From: Manduca sexta
Taxonomy: Eukaryota; Arthropoda; Insecta; Lepidoptera; Sphingidae
DNA: 64,000 nt
Reading direction: 5' to 3'
Assembly: GCF_014839805.1 (NCBI RefSeq)
Contig: NC_051126.1
Span: 7,696,609-7,760,608 of the forward strand
The notes under the pieces are model-generated. The model searched no databases. It worked only from the letters and a program-made list of their open reading frames with translations, and was not told the origin of the DNA. Within the stretch, counting starts at the first letter, position 1, and the number at the start of each line of letters is the position of its first letter. Positions 35,546-46,800 of this stretch are shown here, piece by piece. Both the position numbers and the translations under genes were made by a program.

Positions 35546-37432
35546 CAGTACAGAAATTAGTATTACAGCCTTTTTTCGCAAGCTACTGGTCTCATAACAG
35601 GTTTAGAGAATGTCTAATAATAGTAACAAATTACACAAACCTACCTGCCTACCCAAGTACCTACTTAGTAATACAGGGTCTTTTATACATAGTGTTAATA
35701 TAATTTTGACTTTACGTTAATACATGAAAACACATACTCGTCCTTACCTCAGCTAACATTGTGTTTAAAATCGTCCCTTGATACTTGATAATTCTATTAG
35801 CATGGCGTAAAAAAAACCCTTTTTATTCATATTTATTTTGTTCGAAACTATGTTTTTTATTTTATAATTTTACATTTTTATGAAGATAACTACTTTCATT
35901 TAGTAAAATCAAATACTAATTTTAGTTAATCGACAAATCACAAAGTGTCACGTTCTGGTCCTTACATTTATTATTATAACATTAGCGGTGCGTACTGGCC
36001 ACTTTTATCTGAAATATCTCCTCTATTGTTGAGAATCCAAATTCAAATTTATAAATGAATTTAACGGGTACATTTGAATTTCGAAAACAGTTATTTATTT
36101 GTTTTTTTCTAATTATTTTTTTCTTTGGCGTTTTTTTAAATGTGTCTACGGAATAATTAAAGAACTGAATAAGTGTGAGTTGGACTCAGGCGACGACGGT
36201 TCCATATAAACTAGCCTTTTTGTTTTATAGGTACATATTAATGGGTTTCAGATTTTTCCTTTACATGTTTTGTACGATTGTTTCTTGCCAAATTTCATGA
36301 TAGATTAACGGGAAATACCAATAGGTTTTAATTATCTTATAAAAGCAAAACATGTGAAATAAATAGTCATATTTTTTTATCGCTTTAACATATTAGATTT
36401 TTCTGAACCGAAAGAGACCGTACACCCGAGTATTTAATATAAACTTGATAGAGGAAAAGTCTTGACAAAACAGACTAAGAAACTAATCCTGCAAGGGTTC
36501 CTTTGAGGTATAGAACCTTAAAAATAGGTATGATCCCTTAATACCCTTACAGAGTGGTATTAAAAAGTGTTCCCTGAGGTCGGAGAAAGGTTTCTATACA
36601 TTTGTATGATAGCAGCTGAGATGCGGGAACAAATAAAAGTTTACGGAGCGCATTAAACAGTCTGCCGACGTGAAAGCCACTCCGCCAATGAACATTACCT
36701 ACTCTACCTGGGTTAGGTTCGTTCATACGTCACGTGTTCTTATAAGAAAACAACATTGTTTTTGAATGAAAGTCTTATAAAATACTTTTTTATTATATTT
36801 GACTATTTTATAATAGTATTTTATAATAATAAAATAGTATTCACGGTTCTGGAGAAATCGATGACTTGGTAATTTTTGATGCTTATTCGACTTGGAAATC
36901 TTGAGGAGTTAATATTCCATAATGATACTAGTCTACTATAGCTACTATACAGGGCTTAAAAATTAAGTGCAGTCTGCACCGAGACGTTATCTTATATTTA
37001 CCAATCATATAATTTAACTCACCATCAGGTATGATGTAGCTTACATAAAAAAACTCTCTTTACCGACTTTAAAAAAGGAGGAGGTTCTTAATTCCACTGG
37101 AATGCTTTTATGTTTGTTAACTCAGTCGTTTATAAACCGATTCTGTTTTATTTAAAAGATTATACTTCCAAATTAGTGCCATACATTTTTTTTCAAATCG
37201 GTTCAGTAGTTTGGTTTTTGAACTAAAATAAATGGAATCTTGTCCAAGTAAACGCAATTGCAGATTTTGCTTTCCAGTGACTTTTCTTATTGTGTTTTTG
37301 CGTTGGATTTGGTTGAGTCTACTTCTTACATACATACATATGTCAAAAGATAAGCTACAATTGCTAGCTAAGCGAGATAAATACATATAACAAATATATG
37401 AATACATTGTTTAATTTTAATTAGGCACTGAC
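35546..37432. other. Intergenic, nothing recognised
   Basis: AT-rich; no gene, RNA or clear repeat was supported. The frame 37117-37407 (minus) is chance. Confidence 0.45.
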
Positions 37433-37445
37433 TCAAAAATTGTCA

Positions 37446-37574
37446 TCATCATCATCATCATCATCTCAGCAACAGGAAGTCCACTGCAGAACACAGGCCT
37501 CCCCCAAGGATCTCCACGTCGACCTGTTGGAAGCGGCCTGCATCCAGCGACTTCCTGCGACCTTAGCCAGGTCG
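37446..37574 (-). mobile_element. 5'-truncated LINE end with (TGA)n tail and target-site duplication
   Basis: On the minus strand the frame reads DDLAKVAGSRWMQAASNR, then WRSLGEACVLQWTS, then a stop and repeated TGA units. This WxRxLGEAxVxQW pattern resembles the C-terminus of an RTE-clade reverse transcriptase ORF (family knowledge). A perfect 13-bp duplication TCAAAAATTGTCA flanks the 129-bp insert (37433-37445 and 37575-37587). It is a dead-on-arrival copy. Confidence 0.8.
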
Positions 37575-37587
37575 TCAAAAATTGTCA

Positions 37588-39879
37588 ACCAGCATAAAAA
37601 GTAATGTTAAATTATTTTATATATTCTTTTGTAGTTTTTGAATCCGAAAATGTTTTTAATGAAAAAGTTTTTGATAAATTCGAAAATCGTTCCCATGTGA
37701 ACGAACCGAAATTCAGAATTAAAATTAAGTACTTAGTTCTGTGAAAACAGCAATGCGTCCTTGGAACCTGCACGTGCGGGCTTTGTTTTCGGTTTTAATA
37801 TGTAACGCCCTTACGTAATGGTGACTAGAGGTAAAAAAATTATAAATAGTAATATACGCATTCACGCCTTTATTTACTTTAAAGGGTAGGCAGAAGATAT
37901 TTTGGATATGTTAGGAGTCGTCTGATGCCTTAGTAATGTTTACCGAAAATGATTCCATACTAGGTAGCCCTAACGAATATAAACGTCTAAATAATTACCG
38001 TTAAAAAAAGGTTAAACGTAATTTATTTATTTAATTTAATTGGGGCAACAAACAATTGTGTAATAACACTCTGAATGAATACAATAGTATAGAAATAGGC
38101 ATAACAATTGCATAACCGACATCATAAAAATGGGTTTCAATTTTATCCAAGTATAATTTTAACAATTCGAAACGCAATTTTTATTTTTTTTCGCCACAGA
38201 CTGCTGGTTAGCGAAAAATAGTTCCATTGAAACACGAACTCTCGTAGAAGAGACCTTTTAGCTCAAGCTTGTACATTGGAAGCCGATACAAAAAAGGTAA
38301 GGTATCTATGAAAAGAAAAGGTGTGAGACATCCACTCAACTAATATGATAAAGGGCACTCAACCCCCCGATCGAGGTCTCACAATCAATACCCACCATTA
38401 CCTACATTTGCATTCCATTTCATTCCGCGTACGGGGTATTTTATATCCTTTTTACTGGATTTTTATTTTTATTCCGAGGGTTAACTGCAAGGGTTGGTCG
38501 GTTTGTTTTTGGGTTTACGACTATGAGGGTAGGAGATTCTCTTTACTTAATTTAATTTTGGTTAAGGTCTCCCTGTTTTCTTTGGATTTTCTGGCCTTGT
38601 ATATTTAGTAGGAATTAGTTTGTTGTAATCATACAAAGAAAGAACGAAGTAGAATTTAAGAATAAATATTTTAAAAAATACTAGTTCTCACTTTAGATTA
38701 GAACTTCTGGACATAATAAGACTTAACATCTTCACATTCTGACCTCTTACTAAGCGCTCTGTGGTATGGAAAGAGACAAAAATAAACGAGGCTCTGGAAA
38801 CAATAGTTGGGATGGCACTACCCCGGTCTAGTTCCTAACTACTGTCCTCAGTAGTGTCGTAAAATTGCCCATACTGAAATGAAAATAGCATGGCACTACT
38901 CCGGTCTAGCTAAGATATGGGGGCCCTAAAATAGCTCACACTGGAGTAACACTATTTTACGGATTACATCGCGTTTTTTATTATAATTTTCGCCTGACGT
39001 TTCGTAGACTTTGCAGCCTACATGGTCGCGGGGACTATCCCTCAAGAATGTGTCTCAATATCTAACTCTACACCATACCTTTATTTAATTTCCATGAAAC
39101 GTTACCGTCACAATGCAATTTAGAACCTATGCTTCTGGATACAAAAATAATATTTCTTTGGCAAATATTCTAAATACTAAGTATCGTGATATTGCTAAGT
39201 CAAAGTATAACGGCGCCAATTAATGGCTCGGGCAAAGTAACGTAAAATCAAAGACGATAATGAAACGGGCTTCCTTAAGGCAGTTTAATACCTATCTATT
39301 TCTTAAATACCGTTGGAGTTAATTGAGTTTTAATTGTGACTTTTATGACTTCAAAATCAATCACTTTATTCTGGACCTCTTGACATATTTTGGAATAAAA
39401 TAATGTTGACATTTGTTGATAAATACAGAGCGGTGTAAAGATGGTGTTGTCTCTACTGACATAAATCATTTTTTTGTCCTACAAGACTACCTATTTTAAT
39501 TGCTTAATACAATCGTAGCTTTTCATTATCTTAACATCTATCATTCCCAACAAACATCTCAAAATTGCTTGCACTTGGCTATTTAGTTTACGACTATAAT
39601 TATGCCAGGGAACTTGCCTTTGAACGGGCTTACTACCTAAATACTTAATATTTAAAATAATTACTATAATTAGGTAGCCGTCGCAATTCTTCTTATAATA
39701 CAAACATATCCTCGTCATAGCAACAGCCATAGAGTTCTCTATTTAACGCGTAGCACTTAAAATAATTTTCAAGCGTCATTTAGACCAAGGAAAACGCTCG
39801 TTCAGCCGATGCGTGCAAATTGGTAAGTCACTGGCAGGTTCGCAGCGACTTCCATAAACAATGCCATTAGCGGGAACGT
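37588..39879. other. Intergenic
   Basis: No gene supported. Around 38985-39050 'cgcctgacgtttcgtagact' and 'ttgcagcctacatggtcgcg' correspond to the dispersed repeat fragment at 345-420. Confidence 0.4.
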
Positions 39880-39980
39880 TACGCGGCAGATTTTAAATTT
39901 GGAACGCGAGCGTGCGCGCCCATTCGTCATGTCGCCGCCGCGCCAGCGACACCGCCGCCGCTTGCAGTAAGGGTGAAAAG
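39880..39980 (+). promoter_or_regulatory. Short CpG-rich patch, possible leader exon
   Basis: About 95 bp with dense CpG ('gaacgcgagcgtgcgcgccc', 'gtcgccgccgcgccagcgac') ending TTGCA|GTAAGG, a plausible splice donor at 39966. An ATG at 39930 opens a short basic frame into the donor. No following exon was found before the gap at 40577, so this is weak. Confidence 0.22.
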
Positions 39981-40576
39981 GTCTTGACATTTTTGCAATA
40001 TCATACCAGACAAAAATATATTCACTACTTAGTGAATGGTCAAAGTATTACATTACCTACAATAAATTGTAATGTTATAGTTTACATTTTTTGAGCGTGA
40101 ATTGTGGCTTTAGATAGGAAGACTGTACTATCCTTAAAATGTGCATTGAACTCTCACTTACTCTACCATATTCTATCCATATCATAACTTGATTAGACAT
40201 ACTATATTACATCCTAAAAGATTTTAATTAAATCTACTTCAAATAACACAAAGTACTGCAATATAATCCAGAGTATCAAGATCTCTCAACCAACTCTCCC
40301 CGTTGACTAATGACGTCACGTGTTGCAGCCGATCGCGAGCAAAAGCAAATGACTCGAGATGAATTTAAAATTTGAACTTAGAACGCTAACGAGGGAGGCG
40401 TTGTAGTATTGTGAGTTATAGTCATTTTGTCGCCTACAAAATTGTTTTATGACATTGTTAAATGTTAAAACAATTTGGCGGGCGACTTGATAATGTTTGT
40501 GAAATTGCTTCGGTTATATTACAATTTTAATACACAGTCATCTTCAATGCTTTATTTGAATTTCGAATGGCATTAC

Positions 40577-41076
40577 NNNNNNNNNNNNNNNNNNNNNNNN
40601 NNNNNNNNNNNNNNNNNNNNNNNNNNNNNNNNNNNNNNNNNNNNNNNNNNNNNNNNNNNNNNNNNNNNNNNNNNNNNNNNNNNNNNNNNNNNNNNNNNNN
40701 NNNNNNNNNNNNNNNNNNNNNNNNNNNNNNNNNNNNNNNNNNNNNNNNNNNNNNNNNNNNNNNNNNNNNNNNNNNNNNNNNNNNNNNNNNNNNNNNNNNN
40801 NNNNNNNNNNNNNNNNNNNNNNNNNNNNNNNNNNNNNNNNNNNNNNNNNNNNNNNNNNNNNNNNNNNNNNNNNNNNNNNNNNNNNNNNNNNNNNNNNNNN
40901 NNNNNNNNNNNNNNNNNNNNNNNNNNNNNNNNNNNNNNNNNNNNNNNNNNNNNNNNNNNNNNNNNNNNNNNNNNNNNNNNNNNNNNNNNNNNNNNNNNNN
41001 NNNNNNNNNNNNNNNNNNNNNNNNNNNNNNNNNNNNNNNNNNNNNNNNNNNNNNNNNNNNNNNNNNNNNNNNNNNN
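40577..41076. other. Assembly gap (500 N)
   Basis: Exactly 500 N; frames computed across it are artefacts. Sequence on both sides (39981-40576 and 41077-43200) is AT-rich with no supported gene. Confidence 0.98.
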
Positions 41077-43883
41077 ACGTTAAAACTATTTTATGGATCT
41101 TAATAGTCATTATCATTATCTAAATAAAAAACACTATAGGTAACAAGAATTTATTACATCTACAACCACAATAGACATTAAACATTGGAATTTGAAAAAA
41201 ATACACCACTATACACTAATATAACATGGTCTCGGCGTAAATTGGAACACATTAATAATTCAGTATCCTACATCACCGACTAAACTTTTGTCTACATTCC
41301 AAGTAATTTATCAAGTCAAAATCGATTTCAAATTAGAGGTGTACGCGGAAGTTATTAACTTCCTTTGGTATGTGCGCGGAATGGACGCTAGGCATGAACT
41401 ACGCGGTGCGCCTACAATCTCAAAGGCCACGGAATAAAGACAAGGGCAGTGATCTTTAAAAAAAATAATTTTATTGGAACGTCATTTTTGTTTGTGCGTA
41501 TATCATGGCTCCTTACAAAACGGTTTGAGGTATGAAATTTAAATTGATATGGAATTTATCAGTTTTCTATTATAATGGCCAATGGAATAAAAAAAAAATC
41601 ATCAATACATAGTTTCAACTGAATGATCATAAAGACTTTATTTATAATAGGGCCATTTACTTATTTTTAGCGAAATCTCCTACGAGGCTAAGTTGTCAAC
41701 CCCACATTTACTTCTTAGACGGCAGGCAATATCTCGTTTCCGCGTACACCATTTTTCTATAATTATAAGACCCCTTTCATTTATTTGTATGAATCTTTCT
41801 GAATTTCTTACACTTGACTTACATCTTTTAAATGATAAACAAAAAATAGGTCAATCAATTGTTGCATATTTATGTCAGTTAAAGGCTGTTGTATTTCAAA
41901 ATTTGCATAAAGTAAAGTAAGTATCGGGTCAACACAGTCATCCTCAGTTATGATTTTATAAGTACAGTTATTTTATTAGATGACGCAGAATGTGAATTTA
42001 TCTGGTCGGCAATCGTTAACTCGCCTTACGCGTGACGTTTCAAACTAAGGTTTTAAGATGTTACGTAGGCCTCTAGCCCCATAGATTGATACTTACTCAG
42101 AGGACTGGCTGCATTCGATCCTGATTTTGATTCAATTAGGCTTGAAGTTGCTAATATATACATGGTATACTGCTAAAGAAGTATGTATATCAATACAAAC
42201 TGAATTTGGTTATGATTTCAAAAATGTCGCGTTTTACATGCAACACATATGAGACTAGTCAATAAAACAAGATTTAGAAAAATAATCTCGGTAATTTATA
42301 GTGCAGCAAGCACTCAACATTTTCATAAAAATAAAATAACACATTTTCTTAATTATATACATAATCCTGCAGTAAGTTTATATATGAGTCGCACTCTACT
42401 TACACATTCTAGATAAACATTCATGATGATTACACTTTTCGACTTGTTGCCACCCGTATCAACATGATTATAGATTACCCAATCGCTACAAACACTTCGT
42501 TCTACAAAGTTTAACCTTAGAAACTATTTTAACATTTTACTATTCGTTTAAATTGTATATAAATCTAATAGTGCCCGCGTCTAAGACGTCGAATAGAATA
42601 TATCATATCAAAAACGTTACATTGTTATGAATAAATTATAAATTGTATTATTCTTAAAGTATTTTTTTAACAAATTACCTAGAAAATACTTTAGTCTAGA
42701 GTCAAAAGTGACTTATTGGAACAAATGACTAAATATTGAAACAACAATAAAACATATTTTAAAAACTGTACTAATAGTATTTTTAAACTTACATCGTAAA
42801 AGTATTTTGTTTCTGAGGAATGTATAACCAATGACGTAAATATAATAAATAAGTTACAAATATCGTTGTCACATCGAGAAAGAGCACATTTCTTTAAATA
42901 ATTGTTTTAGGCTATTACATTTTGGCACAGTTAAAAATACTAGAAAATAAATAAACAACACAGCCACAGGGCGGCATATAACAAAGTCTCTTCCTATGTA
43001 GTATTATATACATAACATATAAATATACAGAATAATTTATACTTTTTACAGCCATGTAAATCAATATATCCCTAATGTCCTTTGTAATTGAGGATTGATA
43101 ATATTTTTATATTATTTGAAAATTTTAAAAATAAATAAAGAAGTTTGAAATAAAAGAAATATATATAAAATTAACATGTAGTATGTCATGTAGATATTAT
43201 TAAAAATATTAATTATATTGTCATGACTCTGGGGTCGTCTCAGAGAAATAGTTTCCAAGTGGACAATTTATAATGAGAGGTTAGGACAATACTGTGCAAA
43301 CAGCATCCAAAAATGTAGAGGAAGACTTGTTTTATTAAGTAAGGCAACAGGAATACATACCTTAAAGCCTTCAGAGTTACTTCTTATTTAATAGTAAAGT
43401 TGTAAATTTCTCAAAAGTAAAAATTCTTCAAAAGAAATAATATCCTTAACACCACCCTATAATGTTCTCATTTGTGTAATTAATTAATCTCGTCAAATGT
43501 AATCATTATTATTTATGTTATCGTTATTTTTTAAAAATGTGTATTTCCAAATATATACACAAATTCATACATAACCAAACGTGACTTCGTCGTTCAATCA
43601 ACCTAACAACAAATTATGCGAGAATTCTTAAATTATTGCTGGAAAATATCTCAATAAATAATTTTTCGACTTGTTACATTAAACATGGCAGTTGTAAGCG
43701 ACATACACGAATTATGAGAGTTCACAGTAACAAAGTCTATAAGTTCCTATGTGCATTCTAGGAAACAGAAACAACTTACAAATCCTCAACCGCTAAAACT
43801 AAATGCAAGTAAAAGAAAATTGCAATCAGTTACACCAAATTAGCAATATATACAAAAAACTATTTTAATCTAACAAATGGGAA
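41077..43883. other. 3' flank of the carrier gene, nothing else recognised
   Basis: AT-rich. The 3' untranslated region of the minus-strand carrier gene must begin at 43883 and run leftward. A minus-strand AATAAA lies at 43331-43336, about 550 bases from the stop, and is one of several candidates. The frame 41693-41920 is not convincing. Confidence 0.4.
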
Positions 43884-46800
43884 TTAATTAAATTTAATCA
43901 CACCAAAATTCATTCTAAGTTGTTCCAAAAATACAAATGTTAGAATAGTATGAGGCGCAAGTCTAGCGAACGCTGGAATGTATCCTTTGAAGAATGCTAG
44001 AGGACCTTCCCTGCCGGTGGCTCTGATGAGGGCGAATATACTCTTCACCTCGCCTGGTTTCGCGTTCATGGCCCTCGTTTTTAAAACATCCACTGGCTGA
44101 GTCAACGTAGTCGCAATGCCACCCTGGAAGTAAGAAACAATATTATACTGACGTTTATTTGGCGACTAGCTTCCGCCCGCAGCTTCGCCCGCGTGGATTT
44201 CGGACTTCAAAAATGGAGGAGGTGCTCAATTTGTCGGGATGTTTTTTTAATGTATGGTGGTATGCAGGTGGTCCGATTGTCCGGTCAGGGTCTGATGATG
44301 GGATCCTGGTGAAATCGAAGGAAACATATAGCATGATTTAGTATTCACGCGTGATGGCTTATTATTAGCGTATTTTATATATAACTTTGGTGTTTCTATA
44401 CCGATTTCTATGATTCTTTTTATGGAATATTTAATAATGTTAACTTTTTTAATTAGGGATGACTTAGAGTGTTATAAACGTAAGAGTAGACAAATATAAT
44501 GAGAAAGCTTAGAACTGCTAAGCTATTGGGATTTACACGTGTTATTGTGAGTCAACCATAAGAGATAGATATATGCTGTCGTGGGATATTTTTTATATAA
44601 TTTTAAGGAGAACATTTCAGTCATACATGATTTCTGTGTAGCTTTAACCATTAAGCTTGCACACGCGACGGAAGCTTAAAAAATGGAGTAACTTCTCCCG
44701 TTTTCCCAACATTTCCCTTCACTGCTCTGCTCCTATTAATTGTAGCGTGATGAAAAGTATACTATAACCAGCTCAGGAGTATGAAAAATAATTGTACCAA
44801 GTTTCGTTAAAATCCGTCGAGTAGTTTTTGTTTCTATAACGGTTATACAGACAGACAGACAAAAATTTTACTAATTGCATTTTTGGCATCAGTATTGATC
44901 CCTAATCACCCCCTGATAGTTATTTTGGAAATATATTTCATGTACAGAATTGACCTCTCTACAGATTTATTATAAGTATAGATTACGAATGTCACATTTT
45001 ATCTATCGCATAAGAGTGACGTCAGGCATATTATTTTCTAATTTAAAAAAATATACCAGGGACGTAATGTTTTTCTACAATCGTTAACGCTTATAGAAAC
45101 CATATAAATGTATGGGAATGACATCCCCATAATAGGCTTATTGCTATGATATGTCACTCCCATCCATTTTTATGTTTTTGATTGTAGAAAAGCATCTTGT
45201 CTAAGGGCCAAGGTTAAAAGCTGCCATATGTGGGCGTTTCGAGATCAGTCTTTGTACCTATATATGACAGTAGCATTACATAGGTTTTGTCGCTAAGGAT
45301 AAACCAGCGCTGCCGTCTACTTCAGTGGCGGCTGTAACTATAAAGAACATTGCGGCATGCGCCAACCCTTTTTTCATGTGGTAACTCCTTCCCCCTACTC
45401 CCTCGCTACATCAGTCTGCATATTCAAAGAGACCGGCATAATTTTGTCGATTGTAGACGATACCAACAAGTGCAGTGGGGCTGCTTTGAGGAGCGCATAT
45501 AAAAAGAAACATAAACTGCGTATATGCATATCTTGATGTTAGAATATAACAAAAGCCATTGTTATTATGTGATCTAGACGAAATTATATAATTTAACATT
45601 AAAAATAAAGATGTTTAAAATTACTTTTATTCATTATTTTACTCGGAAATTCCGACCACTAAAATTGTGACGAAGAAAAATCAAGTACACACGCTATACT
45701 AAGCAAACAAACTTGCTTTATTTTCCAGAATACTTAGGTACGCAGGAGGATTTATTCGCCAAATTGAGCTACTCAGCACAAAGAACACATTAAATTCAGT
45801 AAAGCCGAACCACAATAATTAAGGACATATTCACAAAATTCATTGCGTGTCGGGAATCGATGTCGCTAATTGAACCAAATGGCTTAAATGCTGAATGACG
45901 GTGTCAATAGCGCTGAAGTACATAAATACCGAAAATTTTCGGCTTTTGGGCGAGCAGTAATTTACAGTATTTGCTTTATAAACAAAGCGTTGCTACTTCG
46001 TCCGATAAGTTAAGCCATGATTATTTTGCGGTTTATGTGATTATCTATAAATAATCACAGGTTTAACAATAGAATATTAATCTATACTAATATATAACGC
46101 TGAAGAGTTTGTTTGAATTTGCTAATCTTAGAAACTACTGGTGCTAAAAATATTTTAGTGTGGGATGGCCCATTTATTGCGGAAAGCTATAGACTATATA
46201 ACATTACGCTATAACCATTAGGGGCGGAGTATTAACGAAAAATCTTGCAAAAACGGAGGCCTTTACTGCTCCGTCTCGAAAATTCGACTAGTATGATATT
46301 TAAAATAAAAAAAAATATAGCCAAGTGCTGATTAATTTAAACCAATATCTGAATCATAATTAAACAAGACTTTTATATAAAATAATTCCAATATACCAAT
46401 TTGGAGTTAATAATAATTTTAATACTTACAGCTAATAAACTGGATGTGACATGGGTTACAACATTGTCTCCAAAGTAGGATGTTTTAAGGAGTATCACTT
46501 TAATCTGATCGTAAAAAGACAACTGCCCGATGGTCATCAGCACAGCTCGACTGCATGTCATAGATGCACCAGCCCAAAGTCGCAAGACACCTTCATCCGC
46601 AGCCACTCTCCATAATCCATGAATCGCATTTTTATAACTGAAAATAATAAAGATTTATACCCTACACTGGGCAATTGTGTTTGCCTATACAAGCGACATA
46701 CATATGTTGCTCTGGGTTAAAAATAAGATCGGGAGACCATGGCAATTAGTTAAACCTCTACCTACCCTTTAGAGATGCAGGAGTGATCTGTATGTTGCGT

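Noticed and set aside
37446..37574. (ATC)n run as a stand-alone microsatellite
   Set aside because: It is the tail of a truncated LINE insertion with 13-bp target duplications.
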